From Nitrospinota bacterium (lineage in GTDB: Bacteria > Nitrospinota > Nitrospinia > JACRGO01): DNA of 29,422 bases. Position numbers and translations under genes: made by a program. Positions 7,640-15,578 of the stretch are shown here, in pieces. The notes under the pieces are model-generated. The model saw only the letters and a program-made list of their open reading frames with translations, searched no databases and was not told the origin of the DNA. Each line of letters starts with the position of its first letter. Position 1 is the stretch's first letter. The stretch lies in NCBI GenBank assembly GCA_016212295.1, contig JACRGO010000141.1, positions 1 to 29,422 of the forward strand, read 5' to 3'.

Positions 7640-10594
7640 TTATCCATCTTTCCTGTTTATTTGGAGCAAAGCCTCCCTGCTGAATTTAACCCCCTCCTCT
7701 TCCGCTTTATCCAAGGCGGAGTAACTGCCCAGAACAGCCACGGCGGAGGCAGCTTTCTCAAGAAGATATTTCGCCGCTTCCCTTAATCCATCCGGCGTGG
7801 CCCCTAACACGGATTCCCTTAATGCCTGGCGGAATTCCCTTGTGCGCCCGGAAAGGAGCGCCACTGTCTCGCTGAATCCACGGGCGCGGGGCGACCCCGG
7901 CTTATCTATCATGCCGATTGTCCCAATGATGCTCTGGTCCACTTTTTCCGCATCCAGCCCGGACGCTGCCTCCCTTATTGCGTTCTCGAAATTTTCCAGA
8001 GTCCTGGAAAGGTTCGGGTCGCGGTAGGACCCGCAGATAAAAACCGGATGGGAGCTCTTGGCCGCCGCCATCCCGCCATAAGCGCCTCCCTCCACGCGCA
8101 CCTTGTCCCAAAGATATCCAGTGGAGAGGTTCTTTGCTAACAGGGCATAGAGGCCCATGGACTCAGGGCTTACGGAATCAAGGGCCCATGCCTTGGCCAC
8201 GAAATTCACAGAAGAGTTGATCTCGATCCCCTGGAAAGGGCCTTCGCCGCCAGGGACATGGATTTGAAACGCCTCGCCTGCCGCCTTTTCCGGCAGCCGC
8301 CCCAGGAAGGACTCCAGCGGCTTCATGAAGGCGTCCGGGTTGTCCGCCGTGATTGTGGCCACGCAGGAATTTTTATTCACAACGAGGGCATGCAGGGCCT
8401 TCATCTTTTCAGCGGCCTCTTCCATATTGTCCTTGCGGACCAGGGAATCAAGGAAACGCAATTGCGCGATCCCGCCCAGTGTTTCGTCTAAATGTTTCGA
8501 CTTGCACAACCGCGCCGAGGCATGGTCCATTGCAAAGTAATGGCCCGCGCTTATGATGGAAGAGTTGAGATCGTTCCGCATCTCAAAGAGCAGGTCCTTG
8601 ATCTGCTTAAGGCTGCAAAGGTCAGGGGCAAGGAAAAGGTCGGATAGAATTCCCAAAAGTTCCCCGAATCTTTCAGGGAGGGCCTTTCCCCCGAAGAAGA
8701 TATTGAAAAGAAGGCGGGAAGGATAGCCTGCCTTGGACTGGCACAAAACGGAGCCGGCAAGGCCGCCGGTGGACAAGCCCACCCGCTTGGACATTTCCTC
8801 ATAGGAAAGCCCAGCCGCTCCGCATCTGGCTAACAGGCCGGAATATAACGGCAGCCACGGCAACAGATCCGAAGGCAGCGCCAAGCAATCAAATCCGATG
8901 TCCAGATAAATTATCCCGGACGTGAACAGGGGATGCGCGAATACAGGGACCCTTGAAAGGACCGTTTCAGTAGTGGGAACGTCCAACCCCCTTGGAGGCA
9001 GGTCGGATTTTGACAATTTCGGCAAGGTGGCTTTTGCCTCCGGGGACGATGCCTTTTTTTGTTCCTCCAGAAGTTCCCGGCCCAGCTCATGATATTTTTT
9101 CTTTTCACCGGCGCCGAAATCCTTGCTCAATTCCCGGGCCTGGAGCATGGTCAGATCCTCCAGCCGTTCCCCCATTTCCGGGGACGCCTTGATTATGGAG
9201 AGGAGATGGTGCGGATTTTCCAAAAATAATTCCTTCATTTTTTGCATGAAATAGGCATGACCCTTTTTCTTTTCCGATTTTATGAACTCCAGGTTTCCTT
9301 CAAATTTAAGGTGCGCCAGAGGGTCCCCTCCATAAAGCCACGAGCGGTAACAACGCCCCGCCAGTCCGAGGCTGTAAGGATAACGCGACCCGCCGTTGAT
9401 TTCCCTCAGTCTGAATTCAGTTCTCCGGATGCACCCCTCAAGCAGTTCCTCGTCAAGGCCCTCTTTCACTTCCCTTTCAATGGTGTTGAAAATGATGTCT
9501 TTCACCTTTTCAGCCCGCTCCGGCCGGGTCTTGCGGAGTCCAACTGAAAAGATCCCTTGTATGAGGTCCTGCTCAAACCCCGATATGTCATCCATATCCT
9601 CTCCGAGACCGGAGTCTATGAGCGCGCGTTTGAGCGGGGAGCTCTCCGAGCCTATCAAATACCTGGACAATATTTTTCCAAGAAGATTATGAATCGGGTC
9701 CGTGGAATTTCCCAGAAGCCAGCTTACCGCCACTGTGGCTGTCCCCTCGTCCCCTTTTGGGGCCGGGGCCTGGATTTCCATACGGCCCGGTTCAGTCCAT
9801 GGTCCTTGCGGGCGGATTTCAGAATTCACGGACAGGCGTTCGTATTCGAAAAGATATTTTTCCTCCAGGAAGCGTAATATCTTTTCCGTGGGAATGTTGC
9901 CGTAAAGAAAGATAAAGGAATTGGAGGGATGATAATATTTCGCGTGAAATTCCCTGAAGGCCGCGAAGGTAAGGTCCGTTATATGTTCCGGCTCTCCGCC
10001 GCTTTCAAAGAAGTAGGTGGTGTCCGGGAGGAGTCCCGACAGGGTTTTTCTGCTTACATGGCTTGAAAAATCCGAGAAGACCCCCTTCATTTCGTTGTAT
10101 ACGATCCCCTTGATATTGACCGGACCGTCAGGGCTCTCCAGATCGAAATGCCAGCCCTCCTGGGAAAAAACTTTTTCCGTGAGCAGGGGATGTAGCGTTG
10201 CGTCGCAATAGACGTCAACGAGGTTGAAGAAATCCTTTTCCACCTGGGACGAGACCGGATAAATGGTCTTATCCGGGTAGGTCATGGCGTTAAGGAAGGT
10301 CTGCAATGATCCCTTCAAAAGCTCCTGGAACGGGTCCTTGAGCGGAAATTTCCTTGAGCCGCACAATACGGAGTGCTCCAGTATATGCGGCGCTCCGGTG
10401 TTATCGTACACAGGGGTGCGGAATGCGATGGAAAAAAGGTTATCGGGGTCTTCGTTGAAGAGGTGCAGCGCCCTGGCCCCGGTTTTTTCGTGGACCAGGA
10501 TAACCGCCTGTGAGCGCAGTTCCGGCACGTCCTCAACCCTTTCCACCCTGAAGCCATGAAATTCCTGGGACTCCGTGATATCTTGTTTCGCCAT
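7640..10594 (-). CDS. M16 family metalloprotease, PreP/Cym1-like
   Basis: A 984-residue zinc peptidase of the M16C (presequence protease) group, which cuts short unstructured peptides inside a closed chamber. The inverted zinc motif HILEH is at residues 70-74 (His70, catalytic Glu73, His74) in the typical setting APHILEHSVLCGSRKFPLKDPF. The third ligand is probably Glu168 in YNEMKGVFSD. The two-lobed M16 architecture with an M16C-associated middle region fits the length. I see no signal peptide, so a cytoplasmic peptide-clearing role is most likely. ATG at 10594 with AAAGGA about 12 bases upstream. The stop sits at the edge of a TTCGCG-type repeat (7619-7640). Transcribed alone; repeat-rich spaces flank it. 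Confidence 0.93.
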   Translation of the reverse strand: MAKQDITESQEFHGFRVERVEDVPELRSQAVILVHEKTGARALHLFNEDPDNLFSIAFRTPVYDNTGAPHILEHSVLCGSRKFPLKDPFQELLKGSLQTFLNAMTYPDKTIYPVSSQVEKDFFNLVDVYCDATLHPLLTEKVFSQEGWHFDLESPDGPVNIKGIVYNEMKGVFSDFSSHVSRKTLSGLLPDTTYFFESGGEPEHITDLTFAAFREFHAKYYHPSNSFIFLYGNIPTEKILRFLEEKYLFEYERLSVNSEIRPQGPWTEPGRMEIQAPAPKGDEGTATVAVSWLLGNSTDPIHNLLGKILSRYLIGSESSPLKRALIDSGLGEDMDDISGFEQDLIQGIFSVGLRKTRPERAEKVKDIIFNTIEREVKEGLDEELLEGCIRRTEFRLREINGGSRYPYSLGLAGRCYRSWLYGGDPLAHLKFEGNLEFIKSEKKKGHAYFMQKMKELFLENPHHLLSIIKASPEMGERLEDLTMLQARELSKDFGAGEKKKYHELGRELLEEQKKASSPEAKATLPKLSKSDLPPRGLDVPTTETVLSRVPVFAHPLFTSGIIYLDIGFDCLALPSDLLPWLPLYSGLLARCGAAGLSYEEMSKRVGLSTGGLAGSVLCQSKAGYPSRLLFNIFFGGKALPERFGELLGILSDLFLAPDLCSLKQIKDLLFEMRNDLNSSIISAGHYFAMDHASARLCKSKHLDETLGGIAQLRFLDSLVRKDNMEEAAEKMKALHALVVNKNSCVATITADNPDAFMKPLESFLGRLPEKAAGEAFQIHVPGGEGPFQGIEINSSVNFVAKAWALDSVSPESMGLYALLAKNLSTGYLWDKVRVEGGAYGGMAAAKSSHPVFICGSYRDPNLSRTLENFENAIREAASGLDAEKVDQSIIGTIGMIDKPGSPRARGFSETVALLSGRTREFRQALRESVLGATPDGLREAAKYLLEKAASAVAVLGSYSALDKAEEEGVKFSREALLQINRKDG

Positions 10595-10933
10595 TCTTTT
10601 AAAATTCCTTTCTATTTGCCAACGTTTTATATGAACAAAGGCCTATGAACCACGAATTAATCTGAATTTATCGCCCTTTGGGCGGACAAAAAAATCAGGG
10701 GGCAGGAGTCAGGGACCAGGGGCCAGAATATAAAAAATTCCATGTTTAGTTTGTGGCATTATGGCACATTTCAGAATCCTGGCGCAATCAACATTGGGGT
10801 GTGTTTTTCGGGGGTAAAAAGGGGTCAAAAACAATACCTGATGCTTAGCATTCTTTAACCGCGAATGGACGCGAATAGCCCTGGATTTAAAGTGTGTTTG
10901 GGCTTCACGATTACTTCTTGATGAAAAAAAATA

Positions 10934-11168
10934 GTAACTATTCAGTGTGTTTTTATTTTTGTTCTCCTTAAAACTGAATTTTTATAGTTAAAGGGAGCCT
11001 GCGGTCTTTTTACATCCCCCTGGCCCCCTTTTCCAAGGGGGAATCAGGCGATGTCCGGGCGATGGACGGCACAACCCATTCCCCCTTGATAAAGGGGGAT
11101 TAAGGGGGATGTAAAGATGCATTTAACGGCGACTATCGGGGTTATATAATATTTCGCTGAATAGTTAC
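10934..11168. mobile_element. MITE-like nested hairpin element, about 235 bp
   Basis: Perfect 12-bp terminal inverted repeats: GTAACTATTCAG (10934-10945) and CTGAATAGTTAC (11157-11168). Within them lies a second inverted pair (11009-11044 and 11078-11115) reading TTTACATCCCCC outward to inward, and each of these arms contains its own small hairpin of CCCCCTT with AAGGGGG. There is no coding capacity. The CATCCCCCTTAATCCCCC wording is, from memory, a widely dispersed bacterial repeat. Confidence 0.6.
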
Positions 11169-11245
11169 CTTTATTTTTTTAGCAAAGTTTTATAAGCTTG
11201 TAGTACCTTATGGCTCCATAGCCTTGACGGGACTATACTGAAAAT

Positions 11246-11265
11246 ATTTAACAATGGAAAAACTT
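11246..11265 (+). repeat. 20-bp direct repeat, left copy (duplicate of the cysK start)
   Basis: ATTTAACAATGGAAAAACTT occurs here and, identically, at 11966-11985, where it spans the cysK start codon. The copies are 720 bases apart and bracket the MITE-like fragment, HEPN remnant and MNT gene. Confidence 0.8.
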
Positions 11266-11340
11266 ATTAACAGTCTCAAAATAGTATTGATAACCCACCC
11301 CGGCGCTCCGCGCCACCCCTCCAAGGAGGGGAATTTTATG
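11264..11340. mobile_element. Truncated copy of the 107-bp MITE-like element
   Basis: Begins with a left terminal repeat (TTATTAACAGTCTCAAAATA) differing by one base from the complete copy at 19965-20071, followed by the shared core of two GC hairpins (GGCGCTCCGCGCC and CCCCTCCAAGGAGGGG). The right terminal repeat is missing; sequence diverges after about 11340, just before the HEPN remnant. Confidence 0.75.
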
Positions 11341-11354
11341 TACGTTAATTAATT

Positions 11355-11465
11355 ATGAATGTTGATAAGCAGACGGACTATTGGCTGAACTCCGCGAAAG
11401 AGGATTGGGAGGCGGCGCATCAGCTTATTAATGGCGGCAAGTGCCGCCGAAATTACACGATTTGA
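11355..11465 (+). pseudogene. Remnant of a HEPN-domain gene
   Basis: A 36-codon frame from ATG 11355 to TGA 11463-11465 encodes TDYWLNSAKEDWEAAHQLI followed by NGGKCRRNY, which is the opening helix pattern of HEPN proteins (WLxxAxxDxxxAxxLxxxGxY). The rest of the roughly 120-residue domain is missing. The next frame (about 11440-11485) could carry a scrap resembling a later HEPN segment (AEITRF), which would fit an internal deletion; that part is weak. HEPN proteins pair with MNT nucleotidyltransferases as toxin and antitoxin, and an MNT gene follows directly. Confidence 0.6.
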
Positions 11466-11496
11466 TAAAGTTGGCATCCAGGTGGAGGATGTACCA

Positions 11497-11832
11497 ATGG
11501 TTGATAAAACAGTTGTAAACTGCGTCAGGCATTATCTTAAAACGGTCAATGAAACCGGGATACGGGTAACGTTCGGGGTTATTTTTGGCTCCCATGCGCG
11601 GGGTGAGGCCGCAGTGGAAAGCGATGTTGACGTTATGGTGGTATCCCCTGAATTTGACGGAGAAAGAAAACTGGGTGATGTGGCGAAATTGTGGAAGTGC
11701 GCGGCGAAGTCGGAGGAAAATATCGAACCTATTGCGTGTGGGGAACAACAATGGACAGAAGACGAAGGTACGCCAATTATTGAAGTGGCCCGCCAGCAGG
11801 GGCAGATCGTCAGGCTTTACGGCGGGGACTGA
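11497..11832 (+). CDS. Minimal nucleotidyltransferase (MNT), antitoxin-type
   Basis: 111 residues with the MNT signature GSHARGEAAVESDVDVMV, i.e. GS followed by DxD, the metal- and nucleotide-binding site of the small pol-beta-like nucleotidyltransferases. Solo MNT proteins of this size act as antitoxins that AMPylate HEPN toxins in the HepT/MntA type of module. Start: ATG at 11497 with a strong GGTGGAGG at 11481-11488; the frame is open to 11431, but that part overlaps the HEPN remnant. The HEPN gene upstream is reduced to about 36 codons, so this MNT seems to be an orphan antitoxin. It ends just before a word repeat and cysK. Confidence 0.82.
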   Translation: MVDKTVVNCVRHYLKTVNETGIRVTFGVIFGSHARGEAAVESDVDVMVVSPEFDGERKLGDVAKLWKCAAKSEENIEPIACGEQQWTEDEGTPIIEVARQQGQIVRLYGGD

Positions 11833-11834
11833 AT

Positions 11835-11922
11835 CAGTTGCCGGTTTCCAGTTTTCAGTTGACAGGGGAAGACAGAAGACGGAAGCGCATGACACATGAC
11901 GCACGGCCCCTGACGCCTGAAT
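11835..11922. repeat. Word-like intergenic repeat
   Basis: Runs of related short words (TTCCAGTTTTCAGTTGAC, AAGACAGAAGACGGAAG, CATGACACATGACGCACG, CCCCTGACGCCTGA) without coding features. It belongs to the same general class as the CAGGGACCAGG stretches at 10698, 15484, 19698 and 20097. It separates the MNT gene from cysK. Confidence 0.5.
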
Positions 11923-11965
11923 TCTTTTTTGTTTGCCAGAATGTCGTTAATTTTTAACAGAAAGG

Positions 11966-11985
11966 ATTTAACAATGGAAAAACTT
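11966..11985 (+). repeat. 20-bp direct repeat, right copy (cysK start)
   Basis: Identical to 11246-11265. It covers the last bases of the cysK leader and the first four codons, so the gene stays intact even though a copy of its start lies 720 bases upstream. Confidence 0.8.
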
Positions 11986-12972
11986 GTATACAAAACCGTT
12001 GAAATACCAAAACTCACCAGAGGCATAGCCAAGGACTCCACCGAGCTGGTCGGCAATACTCCGCTTGTGCGGCTGAACCGCATAACCGGCGGGGCAAAGG
12101 CGATAGTCGCCGCCAAGCTGGAATCATTTAATCCGATAGGGAGCGTAAAGGACAGGATCGGGGTGTCCATGATCGTTGACGCGGAGGCCAAGGGGCTGAT
12201 AAACAAGAACACGGTAATAGTTGAGCCCACCAGCGGAAACACCGGAATCGCCCTGGCCTTTGTTTGCGCGGCGCGGGGATACAGGCTCATCCTGACCATG
12301 CCGGACACCATGTCAATGGAGCGAAGACAGCTTCTCTCCGTCTTCGGCGCGGAGCTTGTGCTGACCCCGGGCGCGGAAGGGATGCCGGGGGCCATAAGAA
12401 GGGCGGAACAACTGGCGGCTGAAAATCCAGGTTATTTCATGCCGCAGCAGTTCAAAAATCAGGCCAACCCAGAGGTGCACAGGCTGACCACCGCCGAGGA
12501 AATCTGGAGGGACACTGACGGGCAGGTGGATATTCTGGTATCCGGCGTGGGCACAGGCGGGACCATTACCGGGGTCGCGGAAGTAATTAAATCCAGAAAA
12601 CCCGGATTCAAGGCCATCGCAGTTGAGCCTGTGCTTTCACCGGTCCTTTCCGGCGGGAAGCCGGGTCCGCACAAAATCCAGGGCATAGGCGCGGGCTTCG
12701 TCCCTGCCGTGCTGCGGACCGATTTAATCGATGAAATCGTGCAGGTAAGCAACGAGGACGCGGGCGCGACCGCGAGAAGGCTGGCAAAGGAAGAGGGAAT
12801 ACTGGCCGGGATATCCTCAGGCGCGGCAGCCTGGGCCGCCTTGCAAGTGGCCAAAAGACCGGAGAACGACGGCAAGCTCATAGTTGTCGTCCTGCCTGAC
12901 ACAGGGGAGCGGTATTTGTCCACTTGGCTTTTTCAAGAGACCCAGCCGGCTCCGTCCGGGCCGCATTTGTAA
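11974..12972 (+). CDS. cysK: Cysteine synthase (O-acetylserine sulfhydrylase)
   Basis: PLP enzyme forming L-cysteine from O-acetylserine and sulfide in the cytoplasm. The PLP lysine is in [11 protein letters not shown] (Lys59), the substrate loop is [10 protein letters not shown] (residues 85-93), the phosphate-binding loop is [10 protein letters not shown] (191-200), and GISSGAA is near the C-terminus. 332 residues, normal for CysK/CysM, with about 20 extra residues before the family start [17 protein letters not shown] at 11974 with AAAGGA seven bases upstream; the frame is open to 11929 without family support. I cannot exclude CysM or a related beta-synthase. Its first bases are duplicated at 11246. 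A hairpin with a T run follows at 13002-13029. Confidence 0.93.
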   Translation: MEKLVYKTVEIPKLTRGIAKDSTELVGNTPLVRLNRITGGAKAIVAAKLESFNPIGSVKDRIGVSMIVDAEAKGLINKNTVIVEPTSGNTGIALAFVCAARGYRLILTMPDTMSMERRQLLSVFGAELVLTPGAEGMPGAIRRAEQLAAENPGYFMPQQFKNQANPEVHRLTTAEEIWRDTDGQVDILVSGVGTGGTITGVAEVIKSRKPGFKAIAVEPVLSPVLSGGKPGPHKIQGIGAGFVPAVLRTDLIDEIVQVSNEDAGATARRLAKEEGILAGISSGAAAWAALQVAKRPENDGKLIVVVLPDTGERYLSTWLFQETQPAPSGPHL

Positions 12973-13001
12973 GGAAGGACAGGTAATTCACGATTTGAGG
13001 T

Positions 13002-13029
13002 AAGGACTTCAATAATAAATCCTTTTTTT
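13002..13029 (+). terminator. Likely intrinsic terminator after cysK
   Basis: AAGGACTT (13002-13009) pairs with AAATCCTT (13017-13024) with one mismatch, followed by five further T residues (seven in all). It lies 30 bases after the cysK stop and before the tolC-like gene. Confidence 0.5.
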
Positions 13030-13077
13030 AATGCTCCAGACCTTTTTTTTCGTCTCATTTTCATTTATCATCTTTGC

Positions 13078-14637
13078 ATGGATAAATTCAGACCCTGCTC
13101 CATTTACCTCCTCCTGTCCCTCTTGCTGGTTTCCACCGCTTTTTCTCCATCTCTTGTGGAATCCGGCGAAAAGGACAACGTTAAGCTCGCTGTCAAGGAC
13201 GCCATCAAAATCGCGCTTGAAAAAAACCTCTCCCTTAAGTTCGGGTCCCTGGAGCCTGAAATAAAAAAGACCGACATCGAGATAGGCGAGGCGGCCTTTG
13301 ATCCAAAAGTCCTCGGCGGCGTATATGGCCAAAAGGACCGCAGGCCCTTTGCCAGCGCCTTCGCCAAGCCGGATATCGGCGATAATCTGGAAGAAGAGTG
13401 GCGCATCGGGCTGGCCCAGAAATTAAAACTCGGGACCGAATACGATTTCACCCTGAGAAGCAAAATGAAGGACACCAACTCCCTGTATGCGGGACTGGAC
13501 CCGGAGTACGGCTCAGAGGTGTCCCTTAATTTCACTCAGCCGCTTTTGCGGGAATTCGGAACGGACATAAACAGCACCAACATCCTGGTGGCGAAAAACA
13601 ATAAAAATATCTCGGACCTTCAATTCAAGCAGATGATGATAGACGTGGCCACCAATGCCCAAAACGCCTACTGGGACCTGGTATACGCCAGGGAAAACCT
13701 GAAGGTGCAGGTGGAATCCCTGAATCTCGCCAAGGATTTCGAGCGCAGAATAGAGGCCCAGGTCAAGGTGGGGACCATGGCGCCCATAGAAATCCTGCAG
13801 GCCAAGGCGGAGGTGGCCGCCAGGGATGAAGACATTATTCTGGCCAAGAACAATCTGGAAAAGGCAAGCGACGCGCTCAAGGAAATCATGAATCTTGGGG
13901 ATGATCTCTACAACTGGGGAGGGCTTATCGATCCGATTGATCAGCCGTCCTTCATCGTTGAAAAGACGGAACTGGACAAGAAAATATCGGCTGCAATGGA
14001 AAAGCGGCCTGACATGCTGGAGCTTAAAAAAACCCTGGAAAATGAAAACATCCATGTGAAGTACAACGAGAATAAACTCTACCCCTCCCTGGACCTTGTG
14101 GGAAGCCTTGGACTGAACGGAATGAGCGGGACCGCCAAGGCCGTGGGTTTTGGGGCCGACGTGTCACAAAGCCGCTTTGGCGGCGGGTATGGGAAGGATT
14201 TTGACAGGATGTTTTCAGGCGATTTTTATTCATGGAAGGTGGGCGTGAATGTGGAGTATCCGCTCGGAAACAGACTGGCTAAAAATGAGCTTAGCGCCTC
14301 GAAGCTGAGGGTCCAAAAACTTCTTTTCCAATTGAAGGACATTGAGAAAAAAATCGCCCTGGAGGTGAGAAGCGGGGTCCGCGACATGGAAACTAACATA
14401 CAGAGGGTGGAGTCCACGCGGGTATCAAGAAAACTTGCGGAAGAAAAACTGGACGCTGAAGAGAAAAAATTCGAGGCCGGACTTTCCACAAGCTTTAACG
14501 TCCTGAGTTATCAAAAAGACCTGACCACACAGGAAACCGCTGAGATAAAGGCCATAATCGACTACAACCGCTCTATAGTTGGTTTGCAGAAGACGGTGGC
14601 CGAGACCCTGGACGTCAACGGCATTCAGCTTCAATGA
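13078..14637 (+). CDS. TolC family outer-membrane channel protein
   Basis: 519 residues. An N-terminal signal peptide (about 1-30, hydrophobic IYLLLSLLLVSTAFSPSL) precedes a two-repeat outer-membrane efflux protein fold: long amphipathic helices (KVQVESLNLAKDFERRIEAQ, KAEVAARDEDIILAKNNLEK) and the second set (ERRPDM-type AMEKRPDMLELKKTLEN, then KYNENKLYPSLDLVGSLGL). Such proteins form the trimeric exit duct for type I secretion or RND/ABC efflux. No inner-membrane or adaptor partner is adjacent; the nearest exporter, an MMPL protein, lies about 2.2 kb away on the other strand. ATG at 13078 lacks a clear Shine-Dalgarno. mqnA starts only 22 bases downstream, suggesting cotranscription despite unrelated functions. 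Confidence 0.88.
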   Translation: MDKFRPCSIYLLLSLLLVSTAFSPSLVESGEKDNVKLAVKDAIKIALEKNLSLKFGSLEPEIKKTDIEIGEAAFDPKVLGGVYGQKDRRPFASAFAKPDIGDNLEEEWRIGLAQKLKLGTEYDFTLRSKMKDTNSLYAGLDPEYGSEVSLNFTQPLLREFGTDINSTNILVAKNNKNISDLQFKQMMIDVATNAQNAYWDLVYARENLKVQVESLNLAKDFERRIEAQVKVGTMAPIEILQAKAEVAARDEDIILAKNNLEKASDALKEIMNLGDDLYNWGGLIDPIDQPSFIVEKTELDKKISAAMEKRPDMLELKKTLENENIHVKYNENKLYPSLDLVGSLGLNGMSGTAKAVGFGADVSQSRFGGGYGKDFDRMFSGDFYSWKVGVNVEYPLGNRLAKNELSASKLRVQKLLFQLKDIEKKIALEVRSGVRDMETNIQRVESTRVSRKLAEEKLDAEEKKFEAGLSTSFNVLSYQKDLTTQETAEIKAIIDYNRSIVGLQKTVAETLDVNGIQLQ

Positions 14638-14659
14638 CTGCCAGGGAAGTGTTTGCTCA

Positions 14660-15466
14660 ATGAAAAAATCCAGCCCTATCCGTTTCGGGTGCCACGCATT
14701 TCTTAACTCCAAGCCGATTTCCGATTTCCTTTTCCAGCATCGAAAAGACCTTAACCTGGATCTCCGCTTGGACCATCCAGCCAGGCTTGCCGACGCCTTG
14801 AGGCGCGGCGAGCTTGATCTTGCTTTCATCCCCTCCATTGAATATTTGAATATTCCCGGCGCCCTGATAGTGCCTGACATTTCCATAGCCTCAAACGGCG
14901 CTGTAAAAACGGTCCTGCTCGTTTGCAAAAAAAAACTTGAGGACGTGCGCTCCATCGCCCTCGATGAACGCTCCAGGACCTCGGTTATTTTGCTGAAATT
15001 GATTCTTAAGGATAAGAATATAACATCTTGTTTTTTCTATCTTATGCCCCCAAACATAAATGCCATGCTGGAAAATAATGACGCCGGATTGATCATTGGG
15101 GACGCAGCCTTTGCCGCGCATGGGCGCGGCATGGAAATTTATGATCTAAGCTCCGAGTGGTTCCGGATGACGCAAATGCCCTTTGTCCACGCCATTATCG
15201 CGGCTTCACAAGGATTCAGGGTAAATTCCGAATTGACGCATGGACTTCGGGAGGCCAAAAGGACCGCGAAAATAAGGGCGTGTGAAATAGCCGGAGAGGA
15301 ATCAAAAAAACTGGGAGTTTCTTTTGAGGAATGCCTTGACTACCTTCAGAATAAGATCATTTATGATTTGGGACCAAGGGAACTTGAAGGTTTAAAAAAG
15401 TTTTACGCTATGGCCGCTGAAAGCGGGCAGGCCCCGGCGGAACTTCCCGAACTTCGGTTTGCTTAA
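14660..15466 (+). CDS. mqnA: Chorismate dehydratase, futalosine pathway
   Basis: First step of the futalosine route to menaquinone: removes water from chorismate to give 3-enolpyruvylbenzoate. 268 residues with the periplasmic-binding-protein-like fold of the MqnA family. It opens with IRFGCHAFLNSKPI (family pattern of the (N/Y)xxP opening), then LAFIPSIEYL and GLIIGDAAF, matching the conserved aSxxE/GDxA positions. ATG at 14660; the frame is open to 14579 inside the tolC-like gene, but the match starts here. The assignment as MqnA is supported by mqnC directly downstream. MqnD is the main alternative, but its family motifs are not seen. Confidence 0.85.
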   Translation: MKKSSPIRFGCHAFLNSKPISDFLFQHRKDLNLDLRLDHPARLADALRRGELDLAFIPSIEYLNIPGALIVPDISIASNGAVKTVLLVCKKKLEDVRSIALDERSRTSVILLKLILKDKNITSCFFYLMPPNINAMLENNDAGLIIGDAAFAAHGRGMEIYDLSSEWFRMTQMPFVHAIIAASQGFRVNSELTHGLREAKRTAKIRACEIAGEESKKLGVSFEECLDYLQNKIIYDLGPRELEGLKKFYAMAAESGQAPAELPELRFA

Positions 15467-15483
15467 TAATAAAGTTCATAGGG

Positions 15484-15558
15484 GGCAGGTGTCATGGTGC
15501 AGGGACCAGTATATGAAAAAAATTCCTGGATTCTGAATCCTGATCCCTGACACCTGCC
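15484..15558. repeat. Inverted repeat with GGCAGGTGTCA arms
   Basis: GGCAGGTGTCA (15484-15494) and TGACACCTGCC (15548-15558) are perfect 11-bp arms; AGGGACCAG and CCTGATCCCT extend the symmetry inward. It fills the space between mqnA and mqnC and could fold in the shared transcript. Confidence 0.8.
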
Positions 15559-15578
15559 AACTATTACTTTGAATTAAA

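Larger units (their letters stand above)
10595..11354. other. Gene-free stretch rich in repeats
   Basis: No convincing gene in 760 bases. From left: a GGGGGCAGGAGTCAGGGACC word repeat at about 10698-10727, an AACCGCGAATGGACGCGAAT word at 10858-10877, a nested inverted repeat element (10934-11168), a 20-bp copy of the cysK start (11246-11265) and a truncated MITE-like element (11264-11340). ATGCTTAGCAT (10841-10851) is a small palindrome. Confidence 0.7.

Noticed and set aside
11224-11239. TTGACG and TATACT as a promoter upstream of the left 20-bp repeat
   Set aside because: The two boxes are only four bases apart, so they cannot serve as -35 and -10 of one promoter.
11817-12395. Minus-strand open frame (192 codons) opposite the cysK start and spacer
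   Set aside because: Antisense to cysK and to word repeats, and its composition looks like a shadow frame.
15484-15558. Repeat words considered as a possible CRISPR array
   Set aside because: They form one inverted pair, not regularly spaced direct repeats with unique spacers. The same applies to the other word repeats in the window.
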